A DNA stretch of 62,231 nt from [Flexibacter] sp. ATCC 35208 (GTDB lineage Bacteria > Bacteroidota > Bacteroidia > Chitinophagales > Chitinophagaceae). The position numbers were made by a program, and so were the translations under genes. The stretch is taken from NCBI RefSeq assembly GCF_001975825.1, contig NZ_MTKN01000048.1, positions 1-62,231 on the forward strand, read 5' to 3'. The notes under the pieces were generated by a model. It was not told the DNA's origin. It searched no databases and saw only the letters and a list, made by a program, of their open reading frames with translations. Of the stretch, positions 35,584 to 44,449 are shown piece after piece; within the stretch, counting starts at the first letter, position 1; each line of letters begins with the position of its first letter.

Positions 35584-36924
35584 ATGAAACTCGTCAACAA
35601 ATTTACTTTATGGTATCTATGTATCACGCTGGCCGCAATGCTGGCAGGTATAGGCATTGCCTACTATAAGGTGAAAGCAGAGATAGATGAGGCGGAAATA
35701 AGCCGTCTGAAGGTCTACAATGACCTCATGGCCCAGACTATGCGCAACGGTGTGAGTCCGGATACTTATCTCCGTGGCAGACCCGCCGAAATCAAAATGC
35801 TGAATAAAAACGAAGTGCCTGTAAATAAGTATGAAGTATACGAACATACCTTCTACAACACGCTGCTTAAACACAGGGAATGTCGCCTCACGGTTACCTC
35901 TTATTATAATATAAATGGCACCTACTATAGCATCTGCTCCTATAATTATATTACGAAGGCAAACGAAATTCTTACAGGACTGGCCAGCTCCTTTATCTGG
36001 ATCTTCTCCATCCTGTTCCTGCTCACAGCATTGTCTGCCAGGTTCGTATCCCGTATCATTCTGGCACCATTCAACAGAACGCTGAAAAAAATACAGCGCT
36101 TTAATGTAAAACAGAAACAAAGACTTTCATTGCCGGTACCCAATGCCAAAGAGCTGAAAGCCCTCAATAGTTTCTTAAATAACATGACAGACAAAGCACT
36201 GGATGACTACCGTGCACTGAAAGAGTTTACAGAGAACGCCTCCCATGAATTGCAGACTCCACTGGCTATATTGCGCAGCAAACTGGAACTGCTCACAGAA
36301 TCATACCTGCATGGCAAAGACGTAGACACCGTCATGTCACTCATCAGTGATATGCAGAATGCCATCGAGAAATTATCAAGGATCAATAGCTCCCTGACAC
36401 TGCTGGCCAAAATGGAGAATAATGAATATGATGATAAACGCACCATATCCTTCTCCGGCCTTGTAACAGAAACATTAAACAGCTTTTCGGAATTGCTGGA
36501 TATGAAATCCATTTCATTGTCCTCCAATATATATAAAGGTATCGCACTTCAGCTGCACCCCGCCCTTGCAGACATTCTCCTGGGCAACCTGATGAGCAAT
36601 GCCATCCGTCATAATATCGCTAATGGAAAGATAACCGTCGACCTCACCAGGGAAAAATTTGTGATCAGTAATACAGGTGTCACTCCTGAAGTCCCTACCA
36701 GTGAACTCTTCCACCGCTTCAAAAAAGGCAACAGAAGAAGTGATTCCATCGGTATTGGCCTTGCAATCGTAAAACAGATCTGCGATCTCAACCACTTTAC
36801 CATCCAGTATGACTATGCCCATGGATGGCACATTATTCAAATTATTTTCGATGAATCAATAAGTACTTTAAAGTCAGCGACCACCGGGGAAGTGCTCACA
36901 CCACGTCCCAAACTCCTACATTGA
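35584..36924 (+). CDS. Sensor histidine kinase
   Basis: A 446-residue membrane kinase with two helices (about 8-28 and 133-155) around a 105-residue periplasmic sensor, a HAMP-like segment, the dimerisation box FTENASHELQTPLAIL (His221) and an ATP-binding domain with N box LLGNLMSNAIRHNI and G box SIGIGLAIVK. The D-box glycines are reduced (KFVISNTGV), as in many Bacteroidota kinases. It pairs with the response regulator just upstream. The signal is unknown; control of the RND pump is inferred from gene order. Confidence 0.93.
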   Translation: MKLVNKFTLWYLCITLAAMLAGIGIAYYKVKAEIDEAEISRLKVYNDLMAQTMRNGVSPDTYLRGRPAEIKMLNKNEVPVNKYEVYEHTFYNTLLKHRECRLTVTSYYNINGTYYSICSYNYITKANEILTGLASSFIWIFSILFLLTALSARFVSRIILAPFNRTLKKIQRFNVKQKQRLSLPVPNAKELKALNSFLNNMTDKALDDYRALKEFTENASHELQTPLAILRSKLELLTESYLHGKDVDTVMSLISDMQNAIEKLSRINSSLTLLAKMENNEYDDKRTISFSGLVTETLNSFSELLDMKSISLSSNIYKGIALQLHPALADILLGNLMSNAIRHNIANGKITVDLTREKFVISNTGVTPEVPTSELFHRFKKGNRRSDSIGIGLAIVKQICDLNHFTIQYDYAHGWHIIQIIFDESISTLKSATTGEVLTPRPKLLH

Positions 36925-36951
36925 AGTACTATGGTCTAATGTTCAATTATC

Positions 36952-38340
36952 ATGCAAAGAAAAAAACTCGTCTGTCTCTTTCTCCTGCTCCTGTACGGAC
37001 CAGCGAAGATGGCGCACGCACAGGTGTTGACGCTAAAGGATGCAGTGCAGACTGCCCTCGCCAACTACGGGACCATCAAGGCTAAAGCCAACTACTTAAA
37101 AGCGTCCCAGTCAACAGCGCAATCCGTGAAGCGGGAATACCTGCCTAACGTGAACGTGGCCGGACAGCAGGATTACGGTACTATCAACGGTATCTATGGT
37201 CCCTCCTACGGTTTGAATGGTCTTGCCGTAGCATCTTCAGGTCCTACCCTGGCACAGAACAACTGGAACTCCGCTTTTGGTGGATTGTACCTGGCCAATG
37301 TAAACTGGGATTTCTTCTCCTTTGGTCGTATCAAGGAAAAGATCAAAACCGCGCAGGCTACTGTTCAGAGAGACTCTGCTGACCTGACACAGGAAAAATT
37401 TCAGCACGAAGTAAGAGTAGCTGCCGCTTATCTGAACCTACTCGCTGCACAACGCCTCACCCGTAGCTGGAAGAACAACCTTGACAGGGCGGATACCTTC
37501 CGCGCTGTAGTCGTGACACGTGTGACCAATGGGCTGATTGCCGGCGTAGATTCCTCTCTCGCCAATGCAGAAGTATCCAATGCACGTATCGCCTATACAA
37601 ATGCAAAAGACAATGAGCAGACACAGGCCAACAACCTGGCAGTGCTCATGGGAGTGCCGGTACAGGAGTTCGTACTCGATACAGTGTTCATCAAGCAGAT
37701 CCCTTCTTCTGTTGCAGATTCTGCAGACATCGCGAACAACCCTACCCTAAAGTACTATGAGCAACAACTCAGGGTGAACCAGGAACAGGCTAAGTATTTG
37801 CAAAGACTATACTACCCAACCTTCTCCTTCTTCGGTACGATGCAAACGAGAGGTTCCGGGTTTGGTACCAACTACGCCGCAGATCAGTCAGATTATACAC
37901 ATGCTTACTGGGATGGTGTGAAGCCCAGCCGTAGCAACTATCTGCTGGGTATCGGCGTAACATGGAACTTAACTTCTATACTCAGGGTCAATAAACAGGT
38001 ATCTGCCCAGCAATTTACTGCATCAGGTATACAGGATCAATATGATCTCGTAAAGCAACAGCTCACCGCGCAGTTAAAACTGTCAGAAACCAGGATGAAG
38101 AATGCACTGAACAATTACATGGAAGCGCCTATCCAGGTAGCATCAGCATCTGATGCTTACAACCAGCGCACTGTATTGTACAAAAACGGGCTGAATACGA
38201 TCGTGGATGTGACACAGGTGTTATACACACTGAACCGTGCAGAAACAGACCGTGACATCGCGTACACGAACGTATGGCAGGCATTGCTCCTGAAAGCAGC
38301 CGCCAGTGGTAATTTTTCTCTTTTCATAAATGAATTCTAA
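36952..38340 (+). CDS. TolC-family outer-membrane efflux protein
   Basis: A 462-residue protein (signal MQRKKLVCLFLLLLYGPAKM then AHAQ) with the duplicated helical hairpins of OEP/TolC proteins (LTLKDAVQTALANYGTIKAK; VRVAAAYLNLLAAQRLTRSW; NYMEAPIQVASASDAYNQRT and VLYKNGLNTIVDVTQVLYTL). It forms the outer-membrane channel of the pump whose inner-membrane part starts 4 bp after its stop. Confidence 0.92.
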   Translation: MQRKKLVCLFLLLLYGPAKMAHAQVLTLKDAVQTALANYGTIKAKANYLKASQSTAQSVKREYLPNVNVAGQQDYGTINGIYGPSYGLNGLAVASSGPTLAQNNWNSAFGGLYLANVNWDFFSFGRIKEKIKTAQATVQRDSADLTQEKFQHEVRVAAAYLNLLAAQRLTRSWKNNLDRADTFRAVVVTRVTNGLIAGVDSSLANAEVSNARIAYTNAKDNEQTQANNLAVLMGVPVQEFVLDTVFIKQIPSSVADSADIANNPTLKYYEQQLRVNQEQAKYLQRLYYPTFSFFGTMQTRGSGFGTNYAADQSDYTHAYWDGVKPSRSNYLLGIGVTWNLTSILRVNKQVSAQQFTASGIQDQYDLVKQQLTAQLKLSETRMKNALNNYMEAPIQVASASDAYNQRTVLYKNGLNTIVDVTQVLYTLNRAETDRDIAYTNVWQALLLKAAASGNFSLFINEF

Positions 38341-38344
38341 TTAG

Positions 38345-41300
38345 ATGAACCTGATAAGATCAGCATTACGCAAACCCATCACCATCCTGGTGATCGTGGC
38401 CGCCCTGTTCTTCTTCGGCGTAGGCGCGGTTAGGACCATCAAGGTGGATATCTTTCCAAAGCTGGACCTTCCGGTGATGTATATATCGCACCCGTTTGGT
38501 GGTTACACACCTACCCAGATGGAAGCATTCTTTGGTAAACAATATGTAAACATCCTCCTCTATGTAAATGGTATCAAAACCATAGAGACGAAAAATATAC
38601 AGGGTCTCTCACTCCTGAAAGTGAGTTTTTATCCGGGTACTAACATGGCACAGGCACAGGCGGAGCTCGCAGCCTTCTGTAACCGGGCCCAGGCCATCTT
38701 TCCACCTGGGTCGCAACCGCCGTTTATTCTTCGCTTTGACGCCTCTACCCTGCCTGTAGGTAACCTGGTATTGAGCAGCGACAAGCGTAATAACAACGAA
38801 CTGCTGGACCTCGCAAATACTTATGTGCGTTCGTCCTTTACACAGATCCCAGGTCTCTTGTCCGCCCCTCCTTTTGGTGGTAATATCCGTACCGTGGTGA
38901 TCAAAGTGGATCCTACTTTGCTCCGCTCTCACAATATGACACCTGACCAGGTAGTTGAAGCCCTTCGCCTCAACAACCAGGTGTCTCCTTCCGGTAACGT
39001 GCGTATAGGTGATAAGAACTTTATCACACCCGTAAACACGACCATCCATACTATAAAAGATTTCGAAGACATTCCGCTCTTCAGAGGTGGTGCACAAACA
39101 CTCTTCCTTCGCGACGTTGCGACGGTAGAAGATGGTGCGGACATCACTGCCGGTTATGCACTGGTAAACGGCCGTCGTTCTATCTACCTCTCCGTAGCAA
39201 AGAATGGTGACGCCTCTACATGGGATGTGGTACAAAAACTGAAAGCAGCTATTCCAAGATTCCAGGCACAGTTGCCAGATGATGTAAAGCTGTCTTTTGA
39301 GTTTGACCAGTCCGTATATGTGATCAACGCTGTAAAGAGTCTGATCAGTGAAGGTACAATTGGTGCAGTGCTCACTGGTCTGATGGTATTACTCTTCCTG
39401 GGTGATCCACGCGGTGCACTCATTGTAATCCTCACGATTCCCACCTCTATCATTGCGGCAGTACTCTGTCTCAAGTTAGCAGGGCAGACGATCAACATTA
39501 TGACACTGAGTGGGCTTGCGCTGGCCATCGGTATATTGGTGGATGAAAGCACGGTGACGATAGAGAACATACACCAGCACCTGGATATGGGTAAGCCGAA
39601 GGGCCTCGCGATCTGGGATGCGTGTAAGGAGATCGCCTTCCCGAAACTCCTCATCCTCTTCTGTATTCTAGCCGTGTTTGCACCAGCATTTACCATGGGG
39701 GGTATCCCAGGTTCATTGTTCCTGCCACTGGCGCTTGCGATTGGTTTTGCGATGATCGTTTCTTACTTCCTGGCGCAGACCTTTGTACCTGTAATGGCCA
39801 ACTGGCTTATGAAAGAACATGGTCATGGCACTCCACAGGATTACAAACCTGATGGTCTGGAAGAAGATACATGGGATGAAAAGAAAATGCTTGTTGAACA
39901 TCCGCATGGTGGTCACGATGCACCGCTGACTAAATTCGATAAATTCCGCAACCGCTTTATGCGTTTCATGGAGCGTATCTTCCCGGCGCGTAAGCTGATT
40001 GTTACCGTATATATTATTGGCGGTCTGGGTCTGGTTGTATTGTTACTGAACCACATTGGTCGTGATGTATTGCCACATAGTAATGGTGGTCAGTTCCAGC
40101 TTCGTTTGCGGGCACCGGATGGTACCCGTGCCGAAGTAACAGAAGCTAAAACACTGAAGACGATCAATATGATCAGAGACCTGGTGGGTCCTGAGAATGT
40201 GTCTATCACCTCTGCTTATATCGGTCAGCACCCGGGTCTCTTCTCTACTGCACCTATCTACCTGTGGATGGCAGGTCCGCAGGAAGCAGTTATCCAGGTA
40301 GCCCTGAAAGAAGAGTATAAAACGAACATAGATGAACTGAAAGATAAGATCAGGGCAAAACTGAAACAGGTAGAGCCAGATGTGAAGCCATCATTCGAAC
40401 CAATTGAACTGACTGAAAAGATCCTGAGCCAGGGTTCACCTACCCCGATCGAGGTACGGTTCTCTGGCAGAAACAGGAAACAGGCGGAACAATATGCAAA
40501 TAAAATGATCGCGCGTCTGAAAGAAATTCCTTTCCTCCGCGACGTACAACTGGGACAATCTACCAAGTATCCTTCCCTGAAGATAGAGATTGACCGTTTA
40601 AGAGCATCGCAACTGGGTATTGACCTGGCAACCATCTCCCGTACCATCACGGCTTCTACATCATCTTCCCGCTATACAGAGAAAAACGTATGGGTAGATG
40701 AAAAGCAGAACCTGAGCTACAACGTACAGGTAGAGATCCCGGAAAATAAAATGACAGACATTCATGCCATCGAGGAATTACCATTACTGCCAAACAGTGC
40801 ACGCCCGGTATTGGGCGATGTAGCGACCATCACACCTGATACCACACTGGGTGAAGCAGATAACCTTGGTGCGATGCCTACCCTGTCAGTAACAGCCAAC
40901 CTCAATAACATTGACCTGGGTACTGCGACTACAGAGGTGAACAAAGCGATCAAATCACTGGGCGAAATGCCACGTGGTCTGAACGTAGACCTGATAGGTC
41001 TGACATCAACGCTGACAGATACGCTGGATAGTTTGCAGAATGGGTTGGTAATAGCGATCATCGTGATCTTCCTGATGCTGGCGGCCAACTTCCAGTCCTT
41101 CAAGGTATCGGCGGTGGTACTGGCTTCCGTACCTGCAGTACTATTAGGTTCGCTCTCCCTGCTTATAATAACAGGTTCAACGCTGAACCTTCAGTCCTAT
41201 ATGGGTATCATCATGTCAGTGGGTGTATCGATATCCAACGCGGTATTGATGGTCACGAATGCAGAGCAGTTACGCCGTCATAATGGCGACGCATTGCTCT

Positions 41301-41584
41301 CTGCAAAAGAAGCTGTTGCACTGCGTCTGCGTCCGATCCTGATGACGAGTTTGGCGATGGTGGCGGGTATGATCCCAATGGCGAGTGGCCTGGGAGAAAC
41401 CGGTGACCAGACATCTCCGCTGGGTCGTGCGGTAATTGGTGGTTTGATAGCCTCTACCTTTAGCACCCTCTTCTTACTACCACTGGTATTCGCATGGGCA
41501 CAGGGTAAGGCAAGCACTAAGTCCGTATCACTGGATCCGGAAGATAAAGAAAGTAAAAACTATGTACCATCCTTGTATGAATAG
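38345..41584 (+). CDS. RND-family efflux transporter permease
   Basis: A 1079-residue inner-membrane proton-driven exporter. Twelve helices and two periplasmic porter domains are recognisable (FPKLDLPVMYISHPFGGYTP; second half MIVKSYIIGG-like entry at ARKLIVTVYIIGGLGLVVLL). The proton-relay helix reads GLALAIGILVDESTVTIENI, with Asp-Glu where most relatives have Asp-Asp. Between the two halves lies a cytoplasmic loop of about 60 residues rich in His and acidic residues (MKEHGHG, then EHPHGGHD). It is one operon with TolC upstream and the adaptor downstream. Drugs or other hydrophobic compounds are likely substrates. Confidence 0.92.
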   Translation: MNLIRSALRKPITILVIVAALFFFGVGAVRTIKVDIFPKLDLPVMYISHPFGGYTPTQMEAFFGKQYVNILLYVNGIKTIETKNIQGLSLLKVSFYPGTNMAQAQAELAAFCNRAQAIFPPGSQPPFILRFDASTLPVGNLVLSSDKRNNNELLDLANTYVRSSFTQIPGLLSAPPFGGNIRTVVIKVDPTLLRSHNMTPDQVVEALRLNNQVSPSGNVRIGDKNFITPVNTTIHTIKDFEDIPLFRGGAQTLFLRDVATVEDGADITAGYALVNGRRSIYLSVAKNGDASTWDVVQKLKAAIPRFQAQLPDDVKLSFEFDQSVYVINAVKSLISEGTIGAVLTGLMVLLFLGDPRGALIVILTIPTSIIAAVLCLKLAGQTINIMTLSGLALAIGILVDESTVTIENIHQHLDMGKPKGLAIWDACKEIAFPKLLILFCILAVFAPAFTMGGIPGSLFLPLALAIGFAMIVSYFLAQTFVPVMANWLMKEHGHGTPQDYKPDGLEEDTWDEKKMLVEHPHGGHDAPLTKFDKFRNRFMRFMERIFPARKLIVTVYIIGGLGLVVLLLNHIGRDVLPHSNGGQFQLRLRAPDGTRAEVTEAKTLKTINMIRDLVGPENVSITSAYIGQHPGLFSTAPIYLWMAGPQEAVIQVALKEEYKTNIDELKDKIRAKLKQVEPDVKPSFEPIELTEKILSQGSPTPIEVRFSGRNRKQAEQYANKMIARLKEIPFLRDVQLGQSTKYPSLKIEIDRLRASQLGIDLATISRTITASTSSSRYTEKNVWVDEKQNLSYNVQVEIPENKMTDIHAIEELPLLPNSARPVLGDVATITPDTTLGEADNLGAMPTLSVTANLNNIDLGTATTEVNKAIKSLGEMPRGLNVDLIGLTSTLTDTLDSLQNGLVIAIIVIFLMLAANFQSFKVSAVVLASVPAVLLGSLSLLIITGSTLNLQSYMGIIMSVGVSISNAVLMVTNAEQLRRHNGDALLSAKEAVALRLRPILMTSLAMVAGMIPMASGLGETGDQTSPLGRAVIGGLIASTFSTLFLLPLVFAWAQGKASTKSVSLDPEDKESKNYVPSLYE

Positions 41585-41588
41585 TCAT

Positions 41589-42707
41589 ATGAAAAAGAAT
41601 ATAATAATATTACTGTGCAGCTTACCCGCGATGCTGCTGTTGAACAGTTGCGGACACACAAAAGGTGAATCAGAAAAAGAAAGTGCCGCAACTGAAGCTC
41701 CGGCTACACCAGTAGTAGCCATTCAGAAAGGAAAGCTCTCATCTACCCTGAAGCTGCCGGGAGAGCTGATTGCTTTTCAGCAGGTAGATATCTATGCAAA
41801 GGTGAGCAGCTTTGTAAAGAAGCTGAATGTGGATGTAGGCTCCGAAGTAAACACCGGCGATCTGCTGGTGACCATGGAAGCACCTGAAATGACGGCTCAG
41901 CTGAATGCGGCTGATTCCCGGCTGAAATCACAGGAGGCGATTTACCTGGCCAGCAAAGCGAATTATGATCGTTTATATACGACCAGTCTTACACCAGGTA
42001 CAGTGTCTAAAAACGACCTGGATCAGGCAAAGGCGAAGATGAATTCAGACCTTGCTAACCTGGAAGCAGCCAAGTCTTCTTACAGAGAAGTGTCTGATAC
42101 CAGAAATTACCTGGAGATCCGTGCACCATTTGCAGGTATCATTACGGCGCGTAATGTGAGTGCGGGTGCGTATGTAGGTCCTACCGGTAAAGGTTCTGAA
42201 TTACCTATCGTAACATTGCAGGAACAGCGAAAACTGCGTCTCGTTATCTCAGTGCCTGAGTCTTACACCAGCTATCTGGGTAGCAACAGTGAAGTGAATT
42301 TCACAGTAAAAGCGTTCCAGGGTAAGCAGTTCACCGCTAAGGTGAACCGTCTGGCCGGTGCGCTGGATGCAAGACTGCGTTCACAACGTATAGAAATGGA
42401 TGTGACGAATAATGACAAGAAGTTGTTGCCGGGTATGATTGCAGAAGTGAACATCCCGATGAATACAGCGGATAGCGCTTTTATTCTGCCTAAGACAGCG
42501 GTGGTGAATTCTACAGTGCAGGTGTTTGTAGTGAAGGTAGAAAATAACAAGGCGGTACATGTACCGGTATCTACGGGTCGTGAAGTAGATGGTAAGATAG
42601 AGGTGTTTGGCGATCTGAAGGCAGGTGATATTATTGTGGCGACAGCGACAGAAGAGAACAGGGATGGTCAGGAAATAAAGAAGACAGAATTACAGAAGGA
42701 TAAATAA
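41589..42707 (+). CDS. RND efflux periplasmic adaptor (membrane-fusion lipoprotein)
   Basis: A 372-residue lipoprotein (MKKNIIILLCSLPAMLLLNS, lipid on the following Cys). Barrel-sandwich lipoyl halves are at VDIYAKVSSFVKKLNVDVGS and YLEIRAPFAGIITARNVSAG, separated by an alpha-helical hairpin (ADSRLKSQEAIYLASKANYD). A beta-barrel and a membrane-proximal domain follow (FILPKTAVVNSTVQVFVVKV). The ATG at 41589, 4 bp after the RND stop, gives the best signal; an ATG at 41577 overlaps the RND stop. It completes the tripartite pump. The order TolC-RND-adaptor differs from the common adaptor-first order. Confidence 0.92.
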   Translation: MKKNIIILLCSLPAMLLLNSCGHTKGESEKESAATEAPATPVVAIQKGKLSSTLKLPGELIAFQQVDIYAKVSSFVKKLNVDVGSEVNTGDLLVTMEAPEMTAQLNAADSRLKSQEAIYLASKANYDRLYTTSLTPGTVSKNDLDQAKAKMNSDLANLEAAKSSYREVSDTRNYLEIRAPFAGIITARNVSAGAYVGPTGKGSELPIVTLQEQRKLRLVISVPESYTSYLGSNSEVNFTVKAFQGKQFTAKVNRLAGALDARLRSQRIEMDVTNNDKKLLPGMIAEVNIPMNTADSAFILPKTAVVNSTVQVFVVKVENNKAVHVPVSTGREVDGKIEVFGDLKAGDIIVATATEENRDGQEIKKTELQKDK

Positions 42708-42844
42708 TTAGATAGGTACCGATTGGTTAAGATGACTATAAAGGAATAAATACTCAACAGGTTATGATATTGATAAACGGAAACCATCGGGGAATAGTAG
42801 AAAGAATATAAGGAACGAAAGACAGGAAAAAGCATCGGAAAGGG

Positions 42845-42875
42845 AAGCATCTCAATTGAGATGCTTTCTTTTTTT
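42845..42875 (+). terminator. Terminator of the efflux operon
   Basis: A perfect 22-bp palindrome around GCATCTCAATTGAGATGC (42845-42866) followed by TCTTTTTTT. The 137 bp between it and the adaptor stop shows no gene. Confidence 0.85.
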
Positions 42876-42899
42876 GAATGAATCAATCGGGATAAAAAA

Positions 42900-42934
42900 G
42901 AGGGTGCCCCGAAAAATCGGAGCACCCTCTTTTT
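42900..42934 (-). terminator. Bidirectional terminator before the convergent metallopeptidase gene
   Basis: GAGGGTGC/GCACCCTC (42900-42907, 42922-42929) with inner CCGA/TCGG pairing; T-runs on both strands. It ends the minus-strand gene that stops at 42950. Confidence 0.85.
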
Positions 42935-42949
42935 ACTAAAAGTAAAAAT

Positions 42950-44362
42950 TTACTGAATCACTATCTTCTTCGTATAACTCTTCCTGCCATTCGTGATAAT
43001 CACCACATACACCCCAGCAGGCAAATCCTTCACCTCCAGCGCAATCCTGGCCGCATTATCTTTCCGCTCTGCCACCACTTTCTTATTCACATCTACAACT
43101 GACACATATACCGGTTCCTTCCCATCATACTTACCCACATTCACTGTCAGCATACCTCCTTTCAATACAGGATTCGGATATACCGTCACATCTGCACTCT
43201 CTTTTTCTGCCGCCGCTGTAGTCACCGCTTCTACTTTTACTGAACTTACCTTGTCATTCCAGGTGCTTACATCCAGCAATGATACATCTGATGTAAGTAC
43301 CAGGGATGCACCGGAGAAATTGTCATCTGCATAAAGAGTCACCTTATAACCAGCTGTTACTTTTACAGATGTAATGTCGTCATTGATAGCACCATATGCT
43401 TTTAAAGCCGTCAGGTTATAACTACCAACTGGCAATGAGATACCATAACCGCCATAATTGATGTCCTGGTACATGTACGCAGCGATCGTCACTGGTGCAT
43501 ATGTGATTGGAAAATCAATCTGTGCCTGGTTAAATTGGCTTTCGTACGTGGAATTCCAGCCGAATGCGGTGGTCGCCTGTGATTTCAGACTTACGCCAGC
43601 CGCAGCGCTCCAAAAATGAATAAACTCACCCATGTTGAGTGAACGGGCATAATCGCTACCGCTCTTTGGGAAATAAGAAGATAATAATACAAAATACCTG
43701 TTCAGTACTTTGCTGCCACCATACTGGCTGTAAATAGGGTAAAACCAATCGCGGAACCAATGTGTACCGGCAACAGGGAAGTTGTCAGTCGTATTGGTAA
43801 ATGTGGTATAAACTCTGGCCGCATCGCTGGTCATACCCAGACCATTGTATACGTCGTAGATGTAGATTTCCGCCCACTTGCTATCTCCCCATATGCCGAA
43901 TGCAGGAGAGTTATGCGCATTTTTGGAATCACCTTCTACGATATGACCTACTTCGTGTGTGAGCAGGTCATGATCGCCGCCAGAGGCACTTGTCCATGGA
44001 CCAGGACCTACGTCCGCCACGTCGCGGTTGTCATGACTGGCATCGAAATAACCGGAAGGATGCCCACCACTGTACTTGTTGGTATGCAGTATGGCAAATA
44101 AATGCGGATCGGAGCCAAACCAGCCATAGGTCTTCCTGGTGTACCGCCATACATCGCCCATGTACTGGTAGGGCCAGGTAACAGCAGTGCTTACGTCACT
44201 GTCGTAATACACAGCGACATCGTTGTCGTAAAATACCCGTGTCAATAATTGATTGTGCTCAAACCAGTGCTCCTGCCAGGTAGCAGGTGGCGTCTGTGCT
44301 TCTACCCGGTTAAAGGCTGAGCAGCCCATCAATAAAAGCGCATACAGTACTTTTCTTTTCAT
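42950..44362 (-). CDS. Secreted zincin-like protein with beta/gamma-crystallin domain and T9SS sorting domain
   Basis: A 470-residue secreted protein, signal MKRKVLYALLLMGCSAFNRV then EAQ. Residues about 25-285 form a putative metallopeptidase with the zinc motif HEVGH (in HDLLTHEVGHIVEGD) and a downstream acidic WGDSKWAEIYIYD. Residues about 293-380 are a beta/gamma-crystallin-like domain (AYMYQDINYGGYGISLPVGS; KVTLYADDNFSGASLVL). The last 75 are a T9SS type A signal (VTVYPNPVLKGGMLTVNVGK ... SYTKKIVIQ). It should be released to or anchored on the surface. The sorting domain is near identical in layout to that of the next gene. Confidence 0.8.
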   Translation of the reverse strand: MKRKVLYALLLMGCSAFNRVEAQTPPATWQEHWFEHNQLLTRVFYDNDVAVYYDSDVSTAVTWPYQYMGDVWRYTRKTYGWFGSDPHLFAILHTNKYSGGHPSGYFDASHDNRDVADVGPGPWTSASGGDHDLLTHEVGHIVEGDSKNAHNSPAFGIWGDSKWAEIYIYDVYNGLGMTSDAARVYTTFTNTTDNFPVAGTHWFRDWFYPIYSQYGGSKVLNRYFVLLSSYFPKSGSDYARSLNMGEFIHFWSAAAGVSLKSQATTAFGWNSTYESQFNQAQIDFPITYAPVTIAAYMYQDINYGGYGISLPVGSYNLTALKAYGAINDDITSVKVTAGYKVTLYADDNFSGASLVLTSDVSLLDVSTWNDKVSSVKVEAVTTAAAEKESADVTVYPNPVLKGGMLTVNVGKYDGKEPVYVSVVDVNKKVVAERKDNAARIALEVKDLPAGVYVVIITNGRKSYTKKIVIQ

Positions 44363-44403
44363 GGTTATTGTTTATAAGGGGGTGATAAAAAATTCGTGGA
44401 AAC

Positions 44404-44438
44404 ACAGGACCGGTCATATGCGCAATGACCGGTCCTGT
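44404..44438 (-). terminator. Terminator after the GH5 gene
   Basis: A 14-bp perfect stem ACAGGACCGGTCAT/ATGACCGGTCCTGT with a 7-base loop, 12 bp after the minus-strand stop. The T-run on the minus strand comes a little later (AATTTTTTATC). Confidence 0.7.
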
Positions 44439-44449
44439 AAGGATACCTT

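Noticed and set aside
39820..39960. Assigning the RND pump to heavy-metal export because of the His-rich loop.
   Set aside because: The relay helix and porter regions do not show the metal-binding methionines of that group, and the loop is cytoplasmic.
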